DNA of 64,000 nucleotides from Sthenelais limicola. Its lineage: Eukaryota > Annelida > Polychaeta > Phyllodocida > Sigalionidae. The position numbers and the translations under genes were made by a program. Below are positions 15,301 to 64,000 of the stretch, piece by piece. Where the stretch lies: NCBI GenBank assembly GCA_942159475.1, contig OW804096.1:132422941-132486940 (forward strand). The letters run 5' to 3'. Positions within the stretch are counted from its first letter, which is position 1, and each line of letters starts with the position of its first letter. The notes under the pieces are model-generated. The model ran no database searches and was not told the DNA's origin. It saw only the letters and a program-made list of their open reading frames with translations.

Positions 15301-18300
15301 ATTTATCAACCTATCTACCCACTCGGTAATCTTTTTATTGTGAACTATGTGTGCGTTCACAATACCAACATATTATCATGGCCATAGGGAAACAAGGTAA
15401 AATACAATATCCAGTGTCATATTGATCTCAATGCAATCACCCTTAGCCTATCACAGATCACTTTTTTATAAGTAAGATTTGTTATTAGCAACCCTCTTAT
15501 GGTTGATGACATTCAGGTTATTCTATCCTAGTCATTGAATCAAATGTTACCATTAGTCCTAGTCATGACACGTTCTGAACCCCAGCATTGACTCTTTAGA
15601 CTTCTGGACCACTGAACAGAAATCGATTTCGAATATATATGACAATTGGGAGAGAAAGTTTGTTCTATCGCAAAGTAAACATAAAAGGATCGATTCAAGT
15701 GGCATGTATGTATGAAAGTAGCCTTGCCTTGTACTCGACTGAGACAAGCTTGTTCTTCACACACTATATTTATTCTAGGAGGGTAGTATCAGTAGTCATG
15801 GTATAACTCATCTCAAGCTACTTTCTTTCCCCTCCATATCAAATTTTCAATGAAGGAATCTTTGAACCCGTGTAGTGCATTCACTCTTAAGACTTTTAGT
15901 TCTTATCAAAAATCGATTGTGAATATGACAATCAGGAGAAATAATTCCTCCTATCGAAAAGTAAACATAAAACGAGCAATGTTTTATTTAAGTGGCATGT
16001 GTATACGAAAGTAGACTTGCCTTGTACTCGACTGAGACAAGCTTGTTCTTCACACACTAGGTTTATTCTAGGAGGGTAGTATCAGTAGTCATGGTATAAC
16101 TCAGCTCAAGCTACTTTCTTTCCCCTCCACCATTTCAAATTTATAATGACGGAATCTTCAAACCCCTACAGTGCATTTACGCTAGACTTTTAAGAGTATT
16201 TAGCCAAAATTGATTAAGAATATGACGATCAGGAGAGATAGTTTTTTCTGTCCAAAAGTAAACAAAACAAGCAATTTTCTATTTAAGTGGCATGTGTGTA
16301 CGAAAGTAGACTTGCCTTGTACTGGACTGGGACAAGCTTGTTCTTCACACACTAGATTTATTCTAGGAGGGTAGTATCAGTAGTCATGGTATAACTCATC
16401 TCAAGCAACTTTCTTTCCCCTCCATTTCAAATTTACAACGAGGAAGAAAATGTTACGTTACATGGTGTATTCACTTACCATCGACACTTTCCTGTGTTGG
16501 GCCTTGTACACACAAGTAGAGGGGTCGCTCCCTGAAAAGAAATCCTAGCCGTTTAACAGGTGCATGACAAAACTAACCAATATTAATTAAAGACTGAATA
16601 AAACGTTGTCTTTGCGATTATCTACGATTTTTTCCAAATCTGTATCCACTGAGAGTATCATCTGTAGATGTAATGTAATGTGTGAGCAGAATAAAATACA
16701 TCAAATCAAAAATTCAAGATGTATGCAGCAGTGGCATGGACAGTCCAACTGCCTTGGGGTGATGGGCAGAACAACTAAAACAGTGGTAGAGGAAGAGGGA
16801 AAGAGAAACGGGAAGAAGGAAAGCAATACTAAGAATATTCAAGAAGTACACAGTAGGTACTAGAGCAAAGAGAGTACAAGGAAACTTACCCTCCGGTATT
16901 TCCACTAACGCGTTCTTCCTGACTCATATAGCGCCCTCGAGTGGAAACAGCAGCACCACTCATCTTGGATATCTGAGCGAGAAATATGATACGTTAACTG
17001 GTTTGAAATCTAAATATCAATTACCTGTATGTCTAGGGTTGTTTTATTTAATTGTTACGTTTTATTCAGTAGATATTCGTTCCGAACCACACAAGTTTCC
17101 AGATAGACACCATTTCACTTTCAGAGGAGGCCGGGCAGACGGTGACACAGAAATTGGTTAGCCATATATTTTTTTCCACCAGTACCCCACCCAAAAAAAC
17201 TCCCAGTCCTTTCTTAAACATTGGAAGTGCATAATAACTTTTGGTTTCAAAAGAAACTATTAAATATTATTAGTCAGTGTCGTAGAATCCATGTGCCAGT
17301 GGCAAGACTATTGGGAGAAACTGCCTCTTCTGGAAAAGTGCAAAGCATTCTGTCAAACCAAAACGTTTACCTCATCTTGCATGGATCCCCGAGTGAGGAT
17401 ATTGCGACATCCGATAGGGACATCATTTATTTCTACTTCAGCTACAACAAGGTTGTTGGCGGACCCACTAGGAGGGGCCTGCAAATATGGAGCGGGATTT
17501 TCATCAGGCCTCTGAATAGAAAGAACAAAGAAAAACATGTTGAACCAAGAGGAATAAATGAAGGAAGCAGTGGCAATACACAAATGGGTGTGGGCAAGAG
17601 CTGAAAGGAAGAGCATGCTGAAGCATTTAACCGAGATGAAAAATGGCCGTGCAATACGGATATCATGAAATAATACCTCTGCGAAATCATGAAATAATAT
17701 CTTAATTGAAGAATTGAACAAGTAATGTAATGTTCTTGATAATGTTATGCAGAGGTGTTATAAGGACGCAAAAAGGATTCAAGTTCTAGTATGACTAATA
17801 CTGTTTTCCGATGCGATTTTCGATGCGACCTCCACACAGCTCAAATAATAATTTAAAAATTGTTTTTTACTAATACTAATATTAGAATGACATGAGGGTG
17901 CATTTTCAACAATTTTTTTTCCACAATACGGCTGGCAATACTTCCAAGCAATACGGGTGGTTTGGCACTCTTTATAAATCAAAATAGTCGGATGTCCATA
18001 ACAACAAATTCAAGAAAATAAATATCATCATAAAATGAATGCAGTTATGAAAACGAATTAAATGAAAATACTGATTATAACCAAAAGAAGTAAACATATT
18101 ATTTTAGCATTCTGAAAGGAAATATTTGAGTTACTCTTGCAAGTATTTGTTCAATTGTGTATACATACGTTAACTTGGGCAATTTCATCACGAGTAGCTA
18201 AGTACATCATTATTCATTTAATTGGGTGCTTTATTGCCCCTCTTTTAGAATAATCCTTTACTAAGTAAAGGTTGTATATATCAAAGTTTTGACTATGAAG

Positions 18301-20070
18301 AAGAGAGTATAATGCATAAGAAATCGCGAAAATATTTTTTGCAGTACTCGCCTATGACGATAACATTTCATGACAAAATCAGAGGCGCATTTAACGGTAT
18401 ACTATTCCACCATCATGACATAACACTTGTTTACAGTTAGTTGGCTTATAAAATAAGACCATACCTTGGGTCTGGTAGGTTGTGTTTGAGAAAGTTGAGA
18501 AGGTTTGAGTTTTCCCTTGGCGATTAACATGGCGTTCACTCTGGCAGCGGCTTCGGCAGCAGCTTCAAGACTACTCCTTCCACCTTTAAACTGTCCATCG
18601 TCCCATTTTGTGTTCACTCTATTATTCCTGAAAGAACAAAGGGTATAATATGATGAAACAATGCGATATGTACATAAATCAACAAAACCAAGGTCGATTC
18701 CAAAGAGTTCTGTTCCTCAAAAGTCAAAGCTAGGACCCTGCACTCACGCTCAGCTTTAGGAAGTTTGTCAAACTGCCAGATGGGCTATTATAAGTCCCGA
18801 GAGGTTATGAGTCTTCATCAGATTACATTAGGTAGCTTGGTCTAGAACCACTGTGTCCAAATTCAACAACCTTAACTTCAATAAATATATATACCCTGGA
18901 TGAATAACATCAACGGGAGGTCTCGTTTAGAACGCAAGGCCCTAGGCAATTTGCAAGTATGTTCAATATTAATATAAGACTACACAAAGAATGTGTGTGT
19001 TCCTTCAAGAGGGAATAGGAATTAATGATATGCCATGGCCTACATTAATTCACAAACGGAATGCGACAAAAGCGTTTCACCATTTAGAGCATGAACTCTA
19101 GCATTTAAATTACCAAATGCTCACAAACTTGTAAAACAATTTTACAGATAGAACTGGACTGACGTAAATCTATCTTGATTTTGAATGGAATTTACTGGTA
19201 TTACTAGGCCTATATTGCTATAACTTAGGGCAGCCGACTGCTCGAAATGATCAAATCTGTTGTGATCCAACCCAATTCATGACCCAGCTTATATCCACCT
19301 CGAGAATTTTTGCACTTGTGGTGTTTACATTCAATGGCAAGGCGCTCGATTGTGCATTCATCTGAGTGATGCCACTTATGGCTTCATCAAGTTTGACATT
19401 CTTACTAAATCAGAATTAGAATTTGTTTCTTTTAATTATTTGTCCCAATACACAATATCCTGAAGAATCGCGAATCATGCAAATGTACGCCCACAATAAA
19501 ACACGAAGTGAAGATTAGGTCCATATTGAAACGCAAGTTCGTGCCAATGTTGACAGCGCTGTGTTTACTCTTCAGACTTCAGCAAGTTCAGGGTAAAGTA
19601 AAGACTCAACTCAACTCAAGTTAGCGGCTTCACTCTTCTGAACTGAAGCTTCAGTCGAGACAGTCGTCCAAAATTTACCCCAGCAACCAGATGTAATTTC
19701 TAGCAAACACTAATAAGTGAAACAAGCGTAAAACTATCCATATAAATGCCCTCCGACTAAAATCCAAGGAGATAATTACATTAAACTTTAAATTGTCCCA
19801 CGCACGTCATGAATGGCGTCTTCTCTGTTCACTCATATCGAGTGTTGTGAGGCAACTCGCCAACTTCGTCCCGGCAATATATCAAAATTAAAACATATGT
19901 CATACACTGATAAATAGTGCAACGAAGGTTAATAACATTTTAAAAGATTCCCAATGTTCTTGTCGAACATGCAATACTACAGGAAGAGCAACAATATAAG
20001 AAACCAACAAAATATTTGGACAATAAATAGATCAAACAATGTCCACATACCGATCTATAGAGGAGGCCAT
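2625..20070 (-). CDS. KHDC4: KHDC4 (KIAA0907/BLOM7) orthologue, 19 coding exons
   Basis: Nuclear RNA-binding protein; the vertebrate family binds pre-mRNA, associates with spliceosome components and affects splice-site choice. Joining 19 exons with GT-AG borders (all on the minus strand; each is listed below) keeps one frame of 1050 residues. Order: N-terminal Ala-rich [20 protein letters not shown] block (~35-55), KH-like domain 1 (~83-164, [10 protein letters not shown]...NILTRG), KH domain 2 (~204-298, [13 protein letters not shown]...[12 protein letters not shown]), long Gln/Pro-rich linker (299-640), family signature QKRRFTEE (~642) then HGPPHLTNL (664), acidic [10 protein letters not shown] (797), and the terminal FWMGPN resembling vertebrate PFWMAP. 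It is roughly 70% longer than human KHDC4 (~614 residues, from memory). It is head-to-head with the myosin gene. Identification rests on many collinear motifs; exact borders in the low-complexity linker are inference. Confidence 0.93.
4367..4575 (-). CDS. KHDC4: KHDC4 coding exon 18
   Basis: Residues 727-797. Contains [17 protein letters not shown] and [13 protein letters not shown], paralleling human RERDRQLMPPPAFP and AKKMKTTEKGFGLVA. Acceptor CTTCCCGTAG, donor GTGCGT. Confidence 0.92.
4841..4930. repeat. Exact 45-bp tandem duplication
   Basis: Two identical 45-bp copies (4841-4885 and 4886-4930), starting TAAGGATAACTTAAGG, in KHDC4 intron 17 within 60 bp of exon 17. Exact identity points to a recent slippage or polymorphic event. 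Confidence 0.9.
4987..5177 (-). CDS. KHDC4: KHDC4 coding exon 17
   Basis: Residues 664-727. Starts [13 protein letters not shown], equivalent to human HGPIHMTNLGTG, then Pro/Gln-rich. Donor GTATGG. Confidence 0.93.
5468..5632 (-). CDS. KHDC4: KHDC4 coding exon 16, KRRFTEE signature
   Basis: Residues 609-663, phase 0 both ends. Ends [20 protein letters not shown] then LGYQ, matching the human [21 protein letters not shown] segment. This anchors the C-terminal half of the gene. Confidence 0.94.
5922..6152 (-). CDS. KHDC4: KHDC4 coding exon 15
   Basis: Residues 532-608. Linker ending in [12 protein letters not shown]. Acceptor TATTTCTAG, donor GTAAGA. Phase 0 at both ends. Confidence 0.8.
6479..6720 (-). 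CDS. KHDC4: KHDC4 coding exon 14
   Basis: Residues 451-531. Pro/Gln/Met-rich linker including [19 protein letters not shown]. Donor GTGGGT. In frame with both neighbours. Confidence 0.8.
6954..7109 (-). CDS. KHDC4: KHDC4 coding exon 13
   Basis: Residues 399-451. Gln-rich linker ([20 protein letters not shown]). Acceptor AATTACAG, donor GTAGGC. The donor is weaker than its neighbours, so occasional skipping is possible. Confidence 0.75.
7486..7578 (-). CDS. KHDC4: KHDC4 coding exon 12
   Basis: Residues 368-399. Encodes [20 protein letters not shown]. No family motif; supported by frame and by splice sites CAATTGCAG and GTAAGT. Confidence 0.75.
8071..8175 (-). CDS. KHDC4: KHDC4 coding exon 11
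   Basis: Residues 333-368. Low-complexity linker ([14 protein letters not shown]). Supported by frame continuity and by acceptor TGTGTTTCAG and donor GTAAAG. Confidence 0.78.
10374..10476 (-). CDS. KHDC4: KHDC4 coding exon 10
   Basis: Residues 299-333. Begins [20 protein letters not shown], corresponding to human VHAEYSRFVNQINTAVPLP. This starts the Pro/Gln-rich linker. Acceptor TTCTTGTAG, donor GTAAGT. Confidence 0.85.
13768..13828 (-). CDS. KHDC4: KHDC4 coding exon 9, end of KH domain 2
   Basis: Residues 278-298. Encodes [20 protein letters not shown], equivalent to human [20 protein letters not shown]. A (GAT)n run lies just outside the acceptor at 13839-13862. Confidence 0.9.
13839..13862. 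repeat. (ATC)n microsatellite
   Basis: Eight ATC/GAT units directly upstream of the exon 9 acceptor on the minus strand; could be length-variable close to a splice site. Confidence 0.85.
14251..14375 (-). CDS. KHDC4: KHDC4 coding exon 8, core of KH domain 2
   Basis: Residues 237-278. Encodes [20 protein letters not shown], then [20 protein letters not shown]. This carries the KH GxxG-type loop and the SF1/BBP-like extension, closely matching human [20 protein letters not shown]. Confidence 0.95.
14613..14711 (-). CDS. KHDC4: KHDC4 coding exon 7, KH domain 2 start
   Basis: Residues 204-236. Encodes [19 protein letters not shown], matching human YVQDKLFVGLEHAVPTFNV. In frame only when spliced at TTTGCAG and GTAAAT. 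Confidence 0.93.
15107..15255 (-). CDS. KHDC4: KHDC4 coding exon 6, end of KH-like domain 1
   Basis: Residues 154-203. Contains [12 protein letters not shown] (human AVNRIKEIITNG), then a less conserved Pro-rich linker with [15 protein letters not shown]. Donor GTAAGT. Confidence 0.93.
15560..16440. repeat. Triplicated ~295-bp tandem repeat
   Basis: Three diverged head-to-tail copies in KHDC4 intron 5. The marker GTGGCATG recurs at 15699, 15992 and 16287 (spacing 293 and 295). The best-conserved part of each copy runs through ACAAGCTTGTTCTTCACACAC to the TTTCTTTCCCCTCCA end. Outer limits are approximate. Confidence 0.88.
16479..16531 (-). CDS. KHDC4: KHDC4 coding exon 5
   Basis: Residues 136-154. 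A 53-bp exon encoding [18 protein letters not shown], equivalent to human GDRPLYLHVQGQTRELVD. Flanked by TTTTCAG and GTAAGT. Confidence 0.93.
16890..16972 (-). CDS. KHDC4: KHDC4 coding exon 4
   Basis: Residues 109-136. Encodes [20 protein letters not shown], matching the human [20 protein letters not shown] region of KH domain 1. Donor GTAAGT. Confidence 0.94.
17371..17511 (-). CDS. KHDC4: KHDC4 coding exon 3, KH-like domain 1 start
   Basis: Residues 62-108, phase 0. Contains [19 protein letters not shown] followed by [10 protein letters not shown], nearly identical to the human [19 protein letters not shown] region. Donor GTAAAC. Confidence 0.95.
18465..18627 (-). CDS. KHDC4: KHDC4 coding exon 2
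   Basis: Residues 7-61. Encodes [12 protein letters not shown] followed by the Ala-rich [20 protein letters not shown] block that is diagnostic of the family (human [20 protein letters not shown]). Acceptor TTCTTTCAG, donor GTATGG. Confidence 0.93.
20051..20070 (-). CDS. KHDC4: KHDC4 coding exon 1
   Basis: The ATG lies at 20068-20070 and encodes only MASSID plus two bases before a GTATGT donor. The start was chosen because it joins in frame to exon 2 and sits in an AAGATGGCC context that resembles a YY1/Kozak-type start. Confidence 0.75.
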
Positions 20071-20408
20071 CTTTCTTTCCATGTATGGAGGTCACGTGAC
20101 ATTGCTTTGAATACATTTCTAAAATATGGTTTCTTATCGATTATTTTTATCTTCTGGGACATGATCAGCAATATAATCAGGTAATAAAAGATTAATATTG
20201 TGTGTAAAGATAATTATTTACCAAAGTAATATTTGTAAACAGGAAACCTGTACTCGACGCATGCGTGTCTTGTTCATGACAACTTCCGGGAGGAAGAGAA
20301 AAGCTGGGGCGAGATTCCGTGTTGTGTCGCTGAGGCGAACCTAAAGCTATGTTGACATTTTGGATTTACCTTTAATAATTCCTGTGAAGACGAACAAACA
20401 CATTCAAG
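20071..20408. promoter_or_regulatory. Divergent promoter between KHDC4 and the class I myosin gene
   Basis: Only 338 bp separate the two inferred start codons. The interval holds a palindromic E-box/CLEAR-type GTCACGTGAC (20091-20100), an NRF1-like ACGCATGCGT (20257-20266) and an ETS-type ACTTCCGG (20282-20289). All three are typical of TATA-less housekeeping promoters. Transcription start sites are not visible from sequence. It serves both genes only if the inferred myosin exon 1 is right. Confidence 0.6.
20091..20100. promoter_or_regulatory. GTCACGTGAC palindrome (E-box/CLEAR-like)
   Basis: Perfect 10-bp palindrome 21 bp upstream of the KHDC4 ATG. It matches the consensus bound by USF and by MITF/TFEB-type bHLH-zip factors. 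Function is inferred. Confidence 0.6.
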
Positions 20409-61644
<41,236 letters not shown>

Positions 61645-64000
61645 GTGAGCATCTTTGTCTCAGAGTCTGTTTGTCTGCTGCATGTTTTACTATTGTGTGA
61701 ATGGGTACTTCTCACTAAATACCACCAAAGACATGATTCGGAAATTTTTGCAAACCCAACTTTATCCCATATTATTATGGAGTAGCGTTTCATCTTAACT
61801 AATGTAATTTATAATTTTAACATTTAGGTGATATTAAAACATGGTTATTTTAGGCAATATATTTAGGTCGATTGCATCCGTCGTAAATGCAACCAGAACG
61901 CTTAAATTACAGCGATGCTAATTGATATTTTAACCTTTTATCGGGGAAAAAATATTAATATCATATCAATGTTGGATAATAGAAAAAAAAGTCTGGGGAA
62001 AGGTGTGTTGGATATTTGGTGAGAACTGCCTGGGAGAGTCTGTGTGTTTTGCTGCTCCGTCCATTCTCAGGTCACATCATGCGACAAGCTTAGGTCTGGT
62101 GGATGGTCTGTTATAAAAAATTATTTCATCACATTGTCACCAATTTTACCCTTTTTATCTTATTGGCCCTTTTTGCCCGAACTACTGGCAAAATAATCAC
62201 TGATAGCACAACCAATTTGACCACTTTTCGGCATTTGTCATCTCATTCACCATTTACTATCATCATTTACGGTGATACATTTTGTAATTTAGAGATCTTT
62301 TCCATAAATGGAACAACAAATTGCAACTTGATTATCACCTCTTTTTCTTTTGTCCTGTCTTCATTGACATCTGAAACCATAATTGATTCAATTGGGATAT
62401 GTGTGAAATTTTGAACAAAAGTGTGGGATTCGGGTGGTAGTGAATTTTGCCAGTAAAAAGTTGCGGACCCAGCTGTTTTAACCATCACGATGGAGTCGAT
62501 TGTTAAGCACAGAGATATGTTTATATTCTGACAAATCCATAGCGATAAGGCTAGATTTAGTTTAGGCTAGGTCCTACTAACCTCAGTTCAGGGACAGGAA
62601 AACAACGCCAGGAAATAATGATAGAAGGGATACTCCAGTTTACCAGGGTCTATGTGTTTAATACAATCATGTGAATTTGAATATTCTGATAATTCATTCA
62701 TTTCTTTCCTAAAATCGATTTTATTTTTAAAATGTTCTTCTATATTGCATAAAGAATTCATTTTTATTCAAAATTTTGTTGTATAACTTTATTGACAGTT
62801 GACACTGCTGGAAACCAAACTTCTAGATATTTCTTTTGGTGATCCATCTTCACCCATTTTGGAAAATGAAATTTGATCACTTATTTGTCTTTGCAACGAT
62901 GCCAACATAACTTGCTTCTTCACTCCATGATTCAGTATTCTAATCATGTTCTAACATTGGAACATACATCTGTAATCATTTCTTAATGGCTGCCTTATCG
63001 CACATAACAGAGAACTAGACTTTTAAAATCTGAGATTATTTTTTAATCCTATTTCTTAAATTCGGTAAAACATTAATGCTTTTTTCTACTTTCTTTATAG
63101 CCTTTTGTTTGAAGAATATTTGGAATATTTTTATATTTGTATTATCAACAATTTGTTATAACATTTGAAACTCGGGAAGTTTAGTCTCGTGATAATATAT
63201 TTTTACGTGGAAGTTTGTCACCATGAAATTCCCACCGAGCGTGCCAAAAATATATATGATGAACATTCCACATGGATATTTGGGAACTTTGTTATGTGTC
63301 CTAGGGGATGAATCTCACTGAGTTTTTTCTGTAGTTAAAATAGGAGCATATTTCGGAAATATCTGTGAAGTAAAGTAGGTGAATAAACAGGAACATGGGA
63401 CGGGAAGACCAAAAAACTATTTTATGAATAATGATCGACATTTCATATAATAAAAATGTGTTTCAATAACATCAATAAAGTATCATTTGTTAAAGCCAGC
63501 TTGAAACGTGTGGAGTTTACCGAATCACCCCTGCTATAAAGTTAATCTTAACTCACGACCGATTTCTGAACCCCCTACTTAATGCTAATGGAAATCCTGA
63601 GGGATACTTCCATGTTATTTGCCATCCCTTTATTCTGTGAGATAAATGGCATATTTGTCCTGTGTTAAATATCATGTTGGTAGTTCAACTTGTATTATAT
63701 CATATCAAATATAGACTACCATCGAGGTGGATATTCTGTTGTATCTTTCTTCTTTTACATAGATAGATATAGCCTGTAGATAAATTGTTTTGTTGTCCAT
63801 ACTATCTATCATTTCTCTGGTGTGATATGTATTGTGTGCGCGGTGTGTTTTTTATTTTCATCTCTGGGTCAATATTTCTTGAATCGATATAAGTATACTA
63901 ACCATTGAGGGACTACTTACCTTAAATCAATTAGATATCTCGGACATGTACCAATATATCTAGAAGTGTCATTTATGGTTTAAAGTCAAATTGGTCCTTG
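61645..64000 (+). other. Myosin intron after last visible exon
   Basis: No SH3-domain or other myosin exon seen to the right edge; only AT-rich sequence with short frames. The remaining TH2 and SH3 exons must lie further downstream. Confidence 0.55.

Larger units (their letters stand above)
3389..20050 (-). other. KHDC4 introns, general content
   Basis: Introns over 300 bp are 18628-20050, 17512-18464, 16973-17370, 16532-16889, 15256-16478, 14712-15106, 13829-14250, 10477-13767, 8176-10373, 7579-8070, 7110-7485, 6153-6478, 4576-4986 and 3389-4366. Apart from the tandem repeats listed separately and short (GTA)n, (GAT)n and (AATG)n runs, I see no gene or RNA in them. Confidence 0.6.

Noticed and set aside
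17221..17604. 127-residue plus-strand frame
   Set aside because: Overlaps KHDC4 exon 3 on the opposite strand, which is clearly the real coding sequence.
62103..62414. 103-residue plus-strand frame with a signal-peptide-like start
   Set aside because: Ser/Thr/Phe/Ile composition expected of AT-rich intron; no motif; lies in the myosin tail intron.

Overview
This is a eukaryotic, animal-type window: two multi-exon genes with GT-AG introns and an AT-rich, repeat-littered background. No bacterial or organellar features were seen. Both proteins resemble human family members closely at conserved exons, but their variable tails differ. Together with a long LINE and several TIR elements, this suggests a marine invertebrate (a lophotrochozoan or an invertebrate deuterostome). 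I cannot resolve the phylum from the sequence alone.

Layout. Positions 1-2624 are downstream of the first gene and probably hold its 3' UTR. Positions 2625-20070 (minus strand) hold a 19-exon gene that I recognise as the KHDC4 (KIAA0907/BLOM7) orthologue, an RNA-binding splicing cofactor with two KH-type domains. My exon chain is in frame throughout and encodes about 1050 residues. The human protein is much shorter; the extra length is a Pro/Gln-rich middle and a long Gln/Ala tract near the C-terminus. Positions 20071-20408 look like a compact divergent promoter with GTCACGTGAC, ETS-like and NRF1-like sites. From about 20409 to beyond the right edge (plus strand) runs a long-tailed class I myosin, the MYO1E/MYO1F orthologue. 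I place 26 coding exons plus a possible 15-nt microexon. They cover the motor, one IQ motif, the TH1 domain and the start of the basic/proline-rich TH2 tail. The SH3 domain lies outside the window.

Mobile DNA sits mostly in the myosin introns. Intron 12 carries a ~7.3-kb non-LTR retrotransposon on the minus strand. It has an L1-type ORF1 protein fused to a NADAR (ADP-ribose-type) domain, an SGNH-hydrolase reading frame broken by one frameshift, and an intact 955-residue endonuclease/reverse transcriptase. The retrotransposon appears nested inside a small element with 24-bp terminal inverted repeats. Intron 1 holds a 1.23-kb TIR element with a 6-bp target duplication, and intron 10 holds a 214-bp MITE. 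Intron 3 holds a perfect 41-bp inverted repeat with a 1-nt loop.

Most noteworthy: the NADAR-fused LINE ORF1, a U12-type intron (intron 2) in the myosin gene, and the divergent KHDC4/myosin promoter in which the first myosin coding exon contributes only the ATG.
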